64,000 nucleotides of DNA from Pseudolabrys sp035718275 (GTDB lineage Bacteria; Pseudomonadota; Alphaproteobacteria; Rhizobiales; Xanthobacteraceae), in the NCBI GenBank assembly GCA_035718275.1, contig DASTHI010000017.1, positions 62,001 through 126,000 of the forward strand. The letters are read 5' to 3'. The position numbers and the translations under genes are program-made. Of this stretch, positions 44,775 through 54,400 are shown piece by piece. Numbering within the stretch: position 1 is the first letter of the stretch; the number at the start of each line of letters is the position of its first letter. The notes beneath the pieces are model-generated. The model was not told the origin of the DNA. It searched no databases and was given only the letters and a program-made list of their open reading frames with translations.

Positions 44775-45257
44775 TACTTTTGAGCAGACGTCGCCGACCG
44801 GATCGGCATTCCTGCTTCCGGTCGCGGATCGTCCTACCGTATTCGATTCCACGCGGGTCCAGTTCTCGCCGCCGCACAGGAAACCGAGAAAGCAGCCTTC
44901 GACGCGAAGCGTGCGCGGATTGGAAAGCATGATCCGCGCAGAATAGGTGTGCCCGTCCTTTGCGTTGTAGATCTTGCCTTCCCATTGGTTCGACTTCGAT
45001 TGCGTCATGTCGAGCAGCACCGGCATCCCGAGTGTCGGACGCGATCGAAGATCGGGATCCGGATTTTTTTCGTCCACGCCCGGCTGTGCTTCCCAGGAAA
45101 CGACCCCCCACAGACTACCGCCGCAATTGGCGATTCTGATGCGGGCGATGCGGTCGGCGACCAGCCATTCGCCTGTGGGATCGGCCGGCTGAGCCGAGAG
45201 GTTGCCGGACGGTGCCAGGGCCAGCACTACCGCGAGACGGTACAGCCAGGATCTCAT
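44733..45257 (-). CDS. DUF2147-family exported protein
   Basis: A 174-residue protein with a signal peptide (MRSWLYRLAVVLALAPSGNL) and a mature DUF2147 domain: PTGEWLVADRIARIRI, LWGVVSWE, KIYNAKDGHTYSARIML and LRVEGCFLGFLCGGENW. Start ATG at 45257; an extension to 45323 is less likely. The family is a lipocalin-like exported barrel of unknown role. It ends inside hpnN on the opposite strand and its promoter region faces that of the P450 gene. Confidence 0.83.
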   Translation of the reverse strand: MRSWLYRLAVVLALAPSGNLSAQPADPTGEWLVADRIARIRIANCGGSLWGVVSWEAQPGVDEKNPDPDLRSRPTLGMPVLLDMTQSKSNQWEGKIYNAKDGHTYSARIMLSNPRTLRVEGCFLGFLCGGENWTRVESNTVGRSATGSRNADPVGDVCSKVSGLAGSSHERRLK

Positions 45258-45343
45258 TGTTCTTGGTGCAGGAATCTGGATGGGCAAGTGCAACTCCCTC
45301 TGAAATGACAACTGGTAAGGCATTGAAATCGGACATGGTTCCA

Positions 45344-45363
45344 GGTTCCATAGCGATGGAACC
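45344..45363. promoter_or_regulatory. Perfect inverted repeat overlapping an EcfG -35 element
   Basis: GGTTCCAT-AGCG-ATGGAACC: 8-bp arms with a 4-base loop. Its right arm contains the GGAAC of the predicted EcfG promoter for the P450 gene. It may be an operator, or an accident of paired GGAAC sites, since each arm carries a GGAAC in opposite orientation. Confidence 0.5.
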
Positions 45364-45382
45364 CCATGGCTGTGTGCTCGTT
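45358..45382 (+). promoter_or_regulatory. EcfG-type general stress promoter
   Basis: GGAAC (45358-45362), a 16-base spacer, then CGTT (45379-45382) is an exact match to the alphaproteobacterial sigma-EcfG consensus. It lies 38 bases upstream of the TTG start of the P450 gene, leaving a short leader with AAGGGAG at the right distance. Other hopanoid genes, such as hpnP in Rhodopseudomonas palustris, are reported to be EcfG controlled. Confidence 0.7.
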
Positions 45383-45420
45383 TTTGATCAACAGTCGAGG
45401 TTCCACGAAGGGAGTTCGTC

Positions 45421-46800
45421 TTGCTGGATGCTCTTGCGGAGTTCAGGCCGCCGGCACCCGCGCCCCGGAGCGAAGCTCTCGGGCCGCTCGCTCTCCTTCG
45501 CGTGCTTTCGGATAATCCGCTGGAAGCCTGGACGATAGCGCATTTTCATGAACCGCTTGTGGTGAGCGGCTTCTCGCTCGGGCGGGTGGCCGTCGTCAGC
45601 GATCCTGCAGCCATTCGCCGTGTCCTCATCGACAACTGCGCCAACTACGAAAAGGACTGGCTGCAACGCCGAGTTCTTTCGGCGGGTCTCACGGGCGGGC
45701 TTCTTACGGCAGAAGGAGACGACTGGCGTAGGCAAAGGCGTACATTGGCACCGCTCTTTGCGCGCAAGACCGTGATGAGCTTTGCGAAGACGGTGCGTCA
45801 AGCCGCGAATGGCCTTGTCGATCGACTTGATCAGAACAAGGGCGAAGTCGTCGACATGGCAGTGGAGGTTACTCGGCTCACTCTTGACGTTCTCGAACGT
45901 ACGATCTTCTCAGACGGCCTTCAGCGAAGCACGGAAGATATCCGGCTGGCGATGAAAGACTATTTTGAGACAATCGGTCGACTCGATCCATTTGATATCT
46001 TCGGCGTGCCGGAATTCGTGCCACGCCCGCGTCGGTGGAAGCTCAGGCCAACGCGCCGGCTGTTCGACGCGACCATTGATGCGATCATTGCGGCTCGACG
46101 CGATCGCCTCGCCAAGGATCCAAAGAGCGCGCCGGCGGACTTATTGACCCGGCTGCTTGAAGCTGCAGATCCTGAGACAGGGGCCGGACTTTCCGAGCAG
46201 CAGGTGCGTGCCAATATCCTGACCTTTATCGCGGCCGGACATGAAACGACGGCGAACTGCATCGCCTGGACGCTCTTTTTGCTTTCGCAATCGGACTTGT
46301 GGTGCGAGCGGGTGCGGGCCGAAGCTGAGCGTGTGCTTGATGGTGCTTCGGATGATGTTGCCGACCGACTTGTCGAAACGAGGGCCGTGATCGATGAAGC
46401 GAACAGGCTCTATCCTCCCATTGCAGCGATCAGTCGCACTGCTCGGAGCCCAGATGTACTGGCAGGCGTTCCAATCGAACAGGGCATGATGGTGGTCATC
46501 GCGCCGTATGTCCTTCATCGCCACCGGGCCATCTGGACGAAGCCGGATGTTTTTGATCCAAATCGTTTCCTGGGCAATGCCGGGTCCAGATCAGTTGACC
46601 GATTTGCCTATCTTCCTTTCGGCGCAGGACCCCGTATCTGCATTGGAGCCGCGTTCGCGTTGCAAGAGGCATCCATCGTCGTCTCCACGCTCGTCCGCAA
46701 CTTCACTATGGAAATCGCACCCGGTTACAACGCATGGCCGGTTCAAAAAGTGACATTGCGGCTACGTGGCGGCCTGCCGATGATTTTGCGACGGCGGTGA
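45421..46800 (+). CDS. Cytochrome P450
   Basis: A 459-residue haem monooxygenase. The oxygen-activation helix reads AGHETTANCIAWTLF, the ExxR motif is EANR (followed by LYPP), and the haem-binding loop is FGAGPRICIGAAFALQE with the Cys thiolate. There is no N-terminal membrane anchor, so it is soluble and depends on a separate ferredoxin/reductase. The TTG start at 45421 fits an AAGGGAG site. It sits between hpnN and a deaminase gene in a hopanoid/isoprenoid neighbourhood, suggesting a terpenoid or hopanoid substrate (inference). Confidence 0.9.
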   Translation: MLDALAEFRPPAPAPRSEALGPLALLRVLSDNPLEAWTIAHFHEPLVVSGFSLGRVAVVSDPAAIRRVLIDNCANYEKDWLQRRVLSAGLTGGLLTAEGDDWRRQRRTLAPLFARKTVMSFAKTVRQAANGLVDRLDQNKGEVVDMAVEVTRLTLDVLERTIFSDGLQRSTEDIRLAMKDYFETIGRLDPFDIFGVPEFVPRPRRWKLRPTRRLFDATIDAIIAARRDRLAKDPKSAPADLLTRLLEAADPETGAGLSEQQVRANILTFIAAGHETTANCIAWTLFLLSQSDLWCERVRAEAERVLDGASDDVADRLVETRAVIDEANRLYPPIAAISRTARSPDVLAGVPIEQGMMVVIAPYVLHRHRAIWTKPDVFDPNRFLGNAGSRSVDRFAYLPFGAGPRICIGAAFALQEASIVVSTLVRNFTMEIAPGYNAWPVQKVTLRLRGGLPMILRRR

Positions 46801-46866
46801 ACAAAGTCACTTTTTTGGTTGGGCCGCAGACTCTGCGCCGATTATTAACAGGTAGGGGGTTCTTTA

Positions 46867-47499
46867 ATGGCAGCAGAGCCGGACGCCTCGAACTCGGAGG
46901 GTTCTCCGCACGATGCCCTGATGATGGCGCGCTGCATTCAGCTTGCGGCACGCGGAGCGGAAAATGGCGAGCTGCCGATCGCCGGGCTTATCAGCAAAGG
47001 CTCTGAAGTTCTCTTTGAATCGAGCAACCGGGTCGTTCAAGCCGGCGATATCACGCAGCATGCCGAGCTTGTCGCAATTTCCGAATCGCAGAAAATCCTC
47101 GGCCGCAGGGAGCTCAAGGGGTGCACACTTTATACGACGGTCGAGCCCTGCGCGATGTGTTCGTATGCGGTCAGGGAAGCCCGCGTGGCTCGGGTTGTGT
47201 TTGCGATCCGGTCACCGATTATGGGCGGGCTCTCCAAATGGAATGTCCTGCGGGACGGCGAACTGTCGAGGACAATGCCCGAGGTCTTCGGCGATGTACC
47301 GGAAGTGATCGCCGGCTATATGCGGGAAGAGGCCGAGAAGGCCTGGCAAACGTGGAATCCGTTGTTCTGGGCGATCATCAAGAATCGCGGCTATCTGGGG
47401 GGTGCCGATCCGCCCGGCGGCGAGCACATGAAGGCCATTCCCGGGCGGCGTAGTTTTCTGCGAAAGCTCTTCAATTTGCACAGCCATTTGCTGGCATAG
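46867..47499 (+). CDS. CMP/dCMP-type nucleoside or base deaminase
   Basis: A 210-residue zinc-dependent deaminase. Zinc and catalytic motifs are TQHAELVAI (HAE) and EPCAMCSYAV (PCxxC). The overall fold resembles guanine/tRNA-adenosine deaminases, but a C-terminal extension of about 60 residues (EEAEKAWQTWNPLFWA onwards) is extra. The start ATG has AGGTAGGGGG upstream. It lies 66 bases behind the P450 gene and is probably transcribed with it. The natural substrate is unknown; purine salvage from adenosylhopane processing is one speculation. Confidence 0.85.
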   Translation: MAAEPDASNSEGSPHDALMMARCIQLAARGAENGELPIAGLISKGSEVLFESSNRVVQAGDITQHAELVAISESQKILGRRELKGCTLYTTVEPCAMCSYAVREARVARVVFAIRSPIMGGLSKWNVLRDGELSRTMPEVFGDVPEVIAGYMREEAEKAWQTWNPLFWAIIKNRGYLGGADPPGGEHMKAIPGRRSFLRKLFNLHSHLLA

Positions 47500-47509
47500 A
47501 AGCGGGCGG

Positions 47510-47773
47510 CTAGCGCCCATGGTCCTCGAGGACCTTGAGGCAGGCTTTTCTCAATCTCTTGCGATGCTCTTGCAAGCAGGCCAGGACACGAAAGTTGTCA
47601 GGTATCGCATCGCGGCAGAACTTGGTGGAATCGGGGGCGCAGGCAGCCTGTTCTTCGGGTGTGCCCTGAAGCAGTCCCCCGGACTGCTCGGATTTCTGCT
47701 TCTCCGGAGCGGCGAGCGCCTGCGTCGCAAGAAGCGGAATGATGAGGAGAGACGCATAGAGTTTAGCATGCAT
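47510..47773 (-). CDS. Small exported cysteine-containing protein
   Basis: An 87-residue protein with a signal peptide (MHAKLYASLLIIPLLATQAL, cleaved after AAA or LAA) and a four-Cys mature part (ACAPDSTKFC ... LACLQEHRKRL ... ACLK) resembling cysteine-rich GLG1-type repeats that occur singly in rhizobial small periplasmic proteins. It converges on the deaminase gene. The function is unknown. Confidence 0.7.
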   Translation of the reverse strand: MHAKLYASLLIIPLLATQALAAPEKQKSEQSGGLLQGTPEEQAACAPDSTKFCRDAIPDNFRVLACLQEHRKRLRKACLKVLEDHGR

Positions 47774-47909
47774 TTATTTGCACCCAGTTTTCCCAAGCCA
47801 TCTGCGTTGAAGCGGCTGACGCGCATCCTAGCGACATTGTTGGCGTGAAGATGGCCGATATGGCCCAGGCGTTCGCAATTCACGCTCAGTCGTTCGGCGA
47901 GGAACCTCG

Positions 47910-49199
47910 TTAGATCGAACAGGCTTCTTCTTGCGCTGGGCTTGAAGCGCGGGTCGGCGATTCGGGCGTGCCCCATCGACGCTCGATATAGTCGAGAACC
48001 ATCTTCTTGAAATCGGCCGCAAGCGTCGGACCTCTCAGCGTCGCCGCCTTTTTGCCGTCGATGAAAACCGGTGCGGTAGGCTGCTCGCCGGTTCCCGGCA
48101 ATGAAATGCCGATGTCCGCATGCTTGCTTTCTCCCGGTCCGTTCACGATGCAGCCCATGACTGCGACGCTAAGCATCTCGACTCCCGGATAGCGGGTCTT
48201 CCAAGCGGGCATCGACTCTCGGATGAATCCCTGGATCTCGGCAGCGAGCTCCTGAAACGTCGTCGAAGTCGTGCGGCCGCAGCCCGGACATGCGGCGACG
48301 AGCGGCACGAATGTGCGCAAACCCATTGTCTGCAAGAGTTCTTGCGCTACCTGAACTTCGCGCGTGCGATCTCCGTTGGGCTCGGGAGTAAGTGAAATCC
48401 TGATTGTATCTCCTATTCCCTGCTGCAGAAGCACACCCATCGCGGCACTTGACGCGACTATTCCTTTCGACCCCATGCCCGCTTCGGTCAGTCCGAGATG
48501 CAGCGCATAGTCGCAGCGGCTCGCCAGTTCCGAATAAACCGCGATCAGATCCTGCACCGACGAAACTTTTGCAGAGAGAATAATGCGCTCTCGCGGAAGG
48601 CCAAGCTCTTCCGCGCGTTTGGCGGAAACCAAAGCCGATTGGACCATTGCCTCGTGCATCACTGCCCGCGCGTCGCGCGGATTCGGGGAATTTGCATTTT
48701 CATCCATCAGACGCGTGAGCAATTCCTGATCGAGCGATCCCCAGTTAGCGCCAATCCTTATGGGCTTGCTGTATTTCAGTGCCATTTCGATAATGGCCGA
48801 GAATTGCCTGTCCTTCTTGTCCTTGAATCCGACATTTCCTGGATTGATGCGATACTTGGCCAGCGCCTCCGCGCATCCGGGATACTCGGCGAGCAGCTTG
48901 TGTCCGATGTAGTGGAAGTCGCCGATCAGCGGCACGTCTGCTCCCCACTGAAGGAGCCGCTCCCTGATCCGTGGGACCGCTTCGGCAGCCTCGTCGCGAT
49001 CGACCGTAATGCGAACGAGTTCGGAGCCCGCAGCAGCCAGAGAGGCGACCTGGCGTGCGGTTGCTTCCACATCCGCCGTATCGGTATTGGTCATCGACTG
49101 GACAATGATCGGCGCGCCCCCGCCAATAGTGAGCGAGCCGATTTTGACGGCGATCGACTGGCGGCGCTGCATTGGACCATTCATTGTCATAGGCGTCAT
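47910..49199 (-). CDS. ispG: 4-hydroxy-3-methylbut-2-en-1-yl diphosphate synthase
   Basis: A 429-residue Fe-S enzyme (IspG/GcpE), the penultimate MEP-pathway step. The TIM-barrel part shows PIIVQSMTNTDTADV and IRIGANWGSLD; the C-terminal 4Fe-4S ligands are the two Cys of CPGCGRT and Cys and Glu of GCIVNGPGES. ATG at 49199 is chosen; further upstream in-frame codons (to 49253) are unconserved. It lies near but not in the dxs-ispH-hpnH operon, so three of the MEP genes are clustered with hopanoid genes. Confidence 0.95.
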   Translation of the reverse strand: MTPMTMNGPMQRRQSIAVKIGSLTIGGGAPIIVQSMTNTDTADVEATARQVASLAAAGSELVRITVDRDEAAEAVPRIRERLLQWGADVPLIGDFHYIGHKLLAEYPGCAEALAKYRINPGNVGFKDKKDRQFSAIIEMALKYSKPIRIGANWGSLDQELLTRLMDENANSPNPRDARAVMHEAMVQSALVSAKRAEELGLPRERIILSAKVSSVQDLIAVYSELASRCDYALHLGLTEAGMGSKGIVASSAAMGVLLQQGIGDTIRISLTPEPNGDRTREVQVAQELLQTMGLRTFVPLVAACPGCGRTTSTTFQELAAEIQGFIRESMPAWKTRYPGVEMLSVAVMGCIVNGPGESKHADIGISLPGTGEQPTAPVFIDGKKAATLRGPTLAADFKKMVLDYIERRWGTPESPTRASSPAQEEACSI

Positions 49200-49277
49200 A
49201 GGCGCAGTGTCATTAATGTAAAGTGTCTCCCGGCATAGCGGGCGGCGAACCACTTAGGAAGGCGAGGCGGTTCCGAC

Positions 49278-49508
49278 CTAAGGTTCTGGATTGTAACCGG
49301 TTCCGGGCTTTGAGGGAAACTCCACGACCATCCCCTGTGGGACGGTGCTATGGACAGCCGGCGCCTGTTCGTTCCGGAGATTTGCCGCTCTCATTTCGAA
49401 CCAATCGGCGAGGCGGTGCAGTTCCCGCGCAATGTAGCGGTCCGCACAGCCGGCTGCGCGAGCACGACAGTACTGGCTTTCGGTCAATAGAAATTGTCTT
49501 GCCGTCAT
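49278..49508 (-). CDS. Small hypothetical protein, likely general-stress regulated
   Basis: A 76-residue cytoplasmic protein. The core YCRARAAGCADRYIARELHR resembles short rhizobial hypothetical proteins of the type YRxRAxxCR...LRRLAxxFExMA. It has a perfect EcfG promoter 27 bases upstream of its ATG, which supports it being a real gene and a stress-response member. The function is unknown. Confidence 0.65.
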   Translation of the reverse strand: MTARQFLLTESQYCRARAAGCADRYIARELHRLADWFEMRAANLRNEQAPAVHSTVPQGMVVEFPSKPGTGYNPEP

Positions 49509-49534
49509 GATGTATTCTGGATTGAGCGGCTATC

Positions 49535-49559
49535 AACGATTTTCACTCTGTTTCGTTCC
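49535..49559 (-). promoter_or_regulatory. EcfG-type general stress promoter
   Basis: On the minus strand GGAAC (49559-49555), a 16-base spacer and CGTT (49538-49535) match the EcfG consensus exactly. It ends 26 bases before the ATG of the 76-residue gene. Confidence 0.7.
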
Positions 49560-49615
49560 GCATTCACGGTGCGGTGCGACCACTTTGTGCGTAACACAAA
49601 AACGGGCCGTGCGGA

Positions 49616-51463
49616 CTATCGAACAATGCTCTGAAGCAGCGCATGCAACTTTGCTGCCTCGATCGGCTTCTGCAGGACGGGCGCGTCGGCAAATTCGGGA
49701 GTAATGCTGTCGGGTCCGTAGCCGGTTACGAACGCGAATGGAATATTGCGGCTCGCCAGAATGTCCGCCACCGCATAGGTTTTGTCGCCGCCGAGATTAA
49801 CGTCCAGGATCCCGGCCTGCACATTGTTCGTCTGTGCTGCAAGAAGAGCGTCATTGAAACGGTTATAGGGGCCGTCGACCTTGTGTCCAAATGCCAGCAG
49901 CATGTCCGCGAGCATCATCGAGACGAGGGGCTCATCCTCCACAAGCAAGACACGTTTGGCGTTGCTGTCGGAGTCACCATTGCCAATATCGGAATCGTCA
50001 GCGCCGATTGTCGTCATTCCGCCGCTGAACGCGTCCTCTTCAACATTGTTCGGAATGGATAACGTGAAGCGCAGGCCATCAACCCGCCAATCGAAATTGA
50101 CGGCACCGCCCAGTTGACGCTCAATTCCGGCAACGATGGCGCGACTGCCGTAGCCCGTGTGGGTAGGAGGGCAGACGCGGGGTCCGTCCTTTTCGGTCCA
50201 ACTCAATTCGACCTTTTTACTGTCGGTCCACCAGGCGAGTTCCACATGCCCCGCACCGCTCGAAAGCGCGCCATATTTCGCCGCATTGGTCGCGAGCTCG
50301 TGCAGCGCCAAAGCGATGGTCTGGGCGGTTGCCGGAGGCAGAAGAATCACGGGCCCGCTGGCTGAAACACGACCACTGCCATCGGCGCGATAGGGAGCAA
50401 ACTCTTCTTCTACCAGACGGCCGAGATCCGCACCCTCCCAACGCGATCCTGCAAGGAGCCTGTGCGCATTCGACAGAGCCCCGATGCGGCCCTCGATCGC
50501 ATCAATATACGCATCGATGCTTTTTGCGCGAGTGAGGCGCATGATCGACTGCACGACGGTGACAACATTCCGAGCACGATGATCGACTTCTTCAGCCAGC
50601 AGTTTTTGACGTTCTTCGGCTCGCCTGCGCTCGGTGACATCGGCCGTCACTCCGCTCACCCAGACGACGCGGCCGCGCTCATCGAAACTTGCCGCCGCAG
50701 TGCCTGTACACCAACGGACTTCTCCATTCGGCCGCCGCACGCGAAATTCCGTCTGGAACGTGTTCGACTCTTTCGTCGCTTTGTTGAAGGCATGCTGCAG
50801 CAGCTCGAAGTCTTCCGAGTTTATGAGCGGCCGCACGCTCTCAACTGTTGGCACGAAAGTGGCTGAATCGACGCCGAAGATTCCGCACTGTCCCTGGTCC
50901 CACACGATCGTGCCTCGCGCGACGTTCCATTCCCAGCTTCCCATCTGACCGGCCGCGAGTGCCAGGCTTCGCAGCCGCTCGCTTTGGCGAAGCTGTCTTG
51001 CCGCGGAGCCTAGCTCGGCCGTCCGTTCGGCGACTCTGGCCTCGAGTTCGCGGTTTAATTGCTCGAGCTGACGTGTTTTCCTGAACAGCTCGACGAATAT
51101 TTTGACCTTCGCGCGCAGGACCTCGGGAATGACAGGTACAGGGACATAGTCGACTGCGCCCATTTCATAGCCGCGCATCCGATCAACATCGGTCAGCAGG
51201 ATGGCGGAAATGAAAATAAGCGCCGTCTTCTCGAAGCGCGGATGGTTGCGGATCATGGCCGCAAGCTGAAATCCGTCGATGTCGGGCATGTAGACATCGA
51301 TGAGCACAACGGCGACCTCGTTCTTCAAAAGAAGCTCAAGGGCCTCGGTGGCGTTCCCCGCGCTCAGCAGATTTTCGCCGATCTCGGCAAGTATTGCACG
51401 GTAAGTGAGAAGCTTGGCCGGCTGGTCGTCAACGAGGAGGATATTGACCTTGTCGATGTGCAT
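49616..51463 (-). CDS. Hybrid REC-PAS-HWE histidine kinase-REC protein
   Basis: A 615-residue soluble signalling protein. Order: receiver (about 8-125, phospho-Asp in VVLIDVYMPDIDGF), coiled coil (about 128-160), PAS (about 170-285), HWE-type kinase (H-box EEVDHRARNVV near residue 292, ATP-binding HELATNAAKYGALS), and a C-terminal receiver (LLVEDEPLVSMML; Asp in AGILDVNLGG). HWE kinases often feed the general stress response in alphaproteobacteria, but the PhyR-type output is not here. It starts 12 bases after the large HAMP kinase stop, so it is the second gene of that operon. Confidence 0.88.
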   Translation of the reverse strand: MHIDKVNILLVDDQPAKLLTYRAILAEIGENLLSAGNATEALELLLKNEVAVVLIDVYMPDIDGFQLAAMIRNHPRFEKTALIFISAILLTDVDRMRGYEMGAVDYVPVPVIPEVLRAKVKIFVELFRKTRQLEQLNRELEARVAERTAELGSAARQLRQSERLRSLALAAGQMGSWEWNVARGTIVWDQGQCGIFGVDSATFVPTVESVRPLINSEDFELLQHAFNKATKESNTFQTEFRVRRPNGEVRWCTGTAAASFDERGRVVWVSGVTADVTERRRAEERQKLLAEEVDHRARNVVTVVQSIMRLTRAKSIDAYIDAIEGRIGALSNAHRLLAGSRWEGADLGRLVEEEFAPYRADGSGRVSASGPVILLPPATAQTIALALHELATNAAKYGALSSGAGHVELAWWTDSKKVELSWTEKDGPRVCPPTHTGYGSRAIVAGIERQLGGAVNFDWRVDGLRFTLSIPNNVEEDAFSGGMTTIGADDSDIGNGDSDSNAKRVLLVEDEPLVSMMLADMLLAFGHKVDGPYNRFNDALLAAQTNNVQAGILDVNLGGDKTYAVADILASRNIPFAFVTGYGPDSITPEFADAPVLQKPIEAAKLHALLQSIVR

Positions 51464-51474
51464 CGGTGCCTCGG

Positions 51475-54400
51475 TCAGCGATGCAGCCAGCTTCGCAGCG
51501 CCGATAAGAGTTGCTCGGTATTCACCGGCTTTGCCAGGTAATCAGAAGCTCCGGCATCCAGGCACTTTTCCCGGTCGCCTTTCATAGCTTTTGCCGTGAA
51601 TGCGATAATGGGCAGACGACGGAAATTTGGATTTGCGCGTATCTCTTGCATTGTCTGATAGCCGTCCATCTCCGGCATCATGATGTCCATCAGCGCGATC
51701 GCTATGTCGGGATTTGATTCGATATGCTGGATAGCTTCATTGCCGGTGGTAGCCGTCAGAACCTTCATCCCTCGGCGCTCGAGAACGCTGCTCAGAGCGA
51801 AGATATTTCTGGCGTCATCATCGACCAGAAGCGCAGTACGACCGACGAGATCTTCATCTGAACTGTTCAGTCGCTCCAGCATGCGTTGTTTCTGCGGCGG
51901 CAAGTCGGTCACCACGCGATGCAGAAACAGCGAAGTCTCGTCCAGCAAGCGCTCCGGCGATTCGACACCCTTCACGACGATGCTTCGAGCCATTCTGTGA
52001 AGCTTGGCATCCTCCTCGGCGCTCAATTCCCGGCCGGTGAAGACGACGACAGGCACTTCCGATAGCTGAGCATCGGAGGCGAGCTCTTCGAGAACTTCGA
52101 AGCCCGACATATCGGGAAGACGCAGGTCGAGCACGACGCAATCGGCCGGATTTTGTCTCAACATCGCAAGCGCGCCGCGGCCCGTTCCCACCGTTTCGAT
52201 ATCGACGTCGTCGTCGCCGAGCAGCTCCGATATGCTCCTTTGCTCCGCTGGATTATCTTCCACCACCAGCAACCGCTTTCGCCTCGGCGTGGCATATTCC
52301 TTGATCCGCCGCAGCGCGGCCTCGACGCCTTCCGTCGTGGTCGGCTTTGTGACGAATGAGAATGCACCCCGGGCGAGACCGTGATGCTTGTCTTCATCCA
52401 GCGTGATGATCTGGACGGGAATGTGCCGTGTCAGCGGGTTCTGCTTGAGCTGGCTGAGCACGGTCCATCCCAGCATGTCCGGCAGGAACACATCGAGAGA
52501 AATGGCGGTCGGCTGGAACTGCTTGGCGAGTTCAAGCGCGTCGATCCCGCGAGTCGCAATCAGGAGCTTGAAGCCCTTGTCCCGGGCGAGGTCGACCAGC
52601 ACTCGACAGTAATGCGGATCGTCTTCGACGACCAGCAGAATCGAATCTCCCGGCAGAATCGCATTCCGATCATCCGAGATTTGCTCCACGGGCCGTTCCG
52701 GCGGAGTAAACTGAACTGTGCTGGGCAATTGGACGACCCCGGGCCCGCTTGCAGTGCGTATGGCGCTGGCGGGGCCGGCATAGGCGATCGGCAAATATAG
52801 TGTGAAAGTGCTGCCGACATTCGGCGAGCTTCGCAGCTGGATTTCGCCGCCCAGAAGATTGGACAGCTCCCGGCTTATCGCGAGTCCCAGGCCCGTGCCG
52901 CCGTATTTGCGATTGGTGCTCGCATCCGCCTGCTGGAAGGCCTCGAAAATGATCCTTTGTTTATCCGCAGCTATGCCAATTCCACTGTCAGAAACTTCAA
53001 AGGCGACTATGCCCGGCGCCTGCGTGAGTATCGGATGTTGAACGGTCCATCCCGCCGCCGGTGCAAACACCTTGAGCTGCACTCCGCCGCGCTCGGTGAA
53101 CTTGAACGCATTCGAGAGCAGGTTCTTAAGCACCTGCTGCAGTCTCTTGGCGTCGGTGAGGATGCTGTCGCCAAGCGCCGGATCGAGCTCCACATTGAAC
53201 GAAAGCGCCTTGGTCTCGGCCTCGTGGCGGAAGGGACGGCCGATCGCATCGAGCAGGCTGGTGAAAAGTATTTTCTCTGCCTCGACAGTCACCGTTCCGG
53301 ATTCGATCTTTGACAGGTCCAGGATATCGGTGATCAGGTTAAGCAGGTCGGTGCCGGCACCATGAATCGTACGCGCGAACTCGGTCTGTTTGGCTGTCAG
53401 GTTTCCATCCGGATTATCGGCCAGCTGCTGACCCAGGATCAGAATGCTGTTGAGGGGCGTGCGCAACTCGTGTGACATGTTGGCCAGGAATTCGGATTTG
53501 TATTTGGAGGTGAGGGCAAGTTCGGCTGCTTTCTCTTCGAGTGCGCGGCGAGCCTGCTCGATTTCCTGGTTTTTCCTCTCGACTTCCACATTGCGTTCGG
53601 CGAGTTGCTGAGCCTTTTGTTCCAATTGCTCGTTGGTTTGCTGCAATTCACGCTGCTGCGTCTGCAATTCGCCCGCAAGTTGCTGCGATTGCGTGAGCAG
53701 CCCTTCCGTTTGCATGCTGGCTTCGATCGAATTGAGCACAATTCCGATGCTTGCCGTCAGTTGCTCGAGAAACATGGTCTGGAGCGCAGTGAACTGGTTC
53801 ACCGAGGCAAGCTCGATCACCGCTTTGGCCTGGTTCTCGAACAGCACCGGTAGAACAATGATGTTGCTCGGCACCACCTTGAACAGGGCGGAGCCAATGG
53901 TCATAGCCCGGTCCGGCATGTCCGCGATAAGCAGGCGTCTTTTGTCGGCTGCGCACTGGCCGATCAGGCCTTCGCCGATTCTCAATCGGTGCGGATGCCC
54001 ATTCGCGCCGTCGTCCGCATAGGCGGCGAGCAGGCGCAATGTCTGAAGTTCTTCGCTCTCGACCTGGTAAATGACGCCCTGCTGCGCGTTCACCAAGGGC
54101 GCAAGCTCGCTTAAGAGCAGGCGTCCGACCGTTGCCAAGTCGCGCTGGCCCTGCAGCATGTTCGTGAAGCGCGCAAGGTTGGTCTTTAGCCAGTCCTGTT
54201 CCGTGTTGCGATGCGTGGTCAGGCGCAGGTTGTCGATCATCGTATTGATGTTGTCTTTGAGCTCGGCGACCTCGCCGCGCGCATCGACCTGAATGGACCG
54301 CGTAAGGTCGCCTTTGGTCACGGCCGTTGCCACTTCGGCAATTGCACGGACTTGGGTGGTCAGATTGGCCGCGAGCAGGTTCACATTGCCGGTGAGCGCC

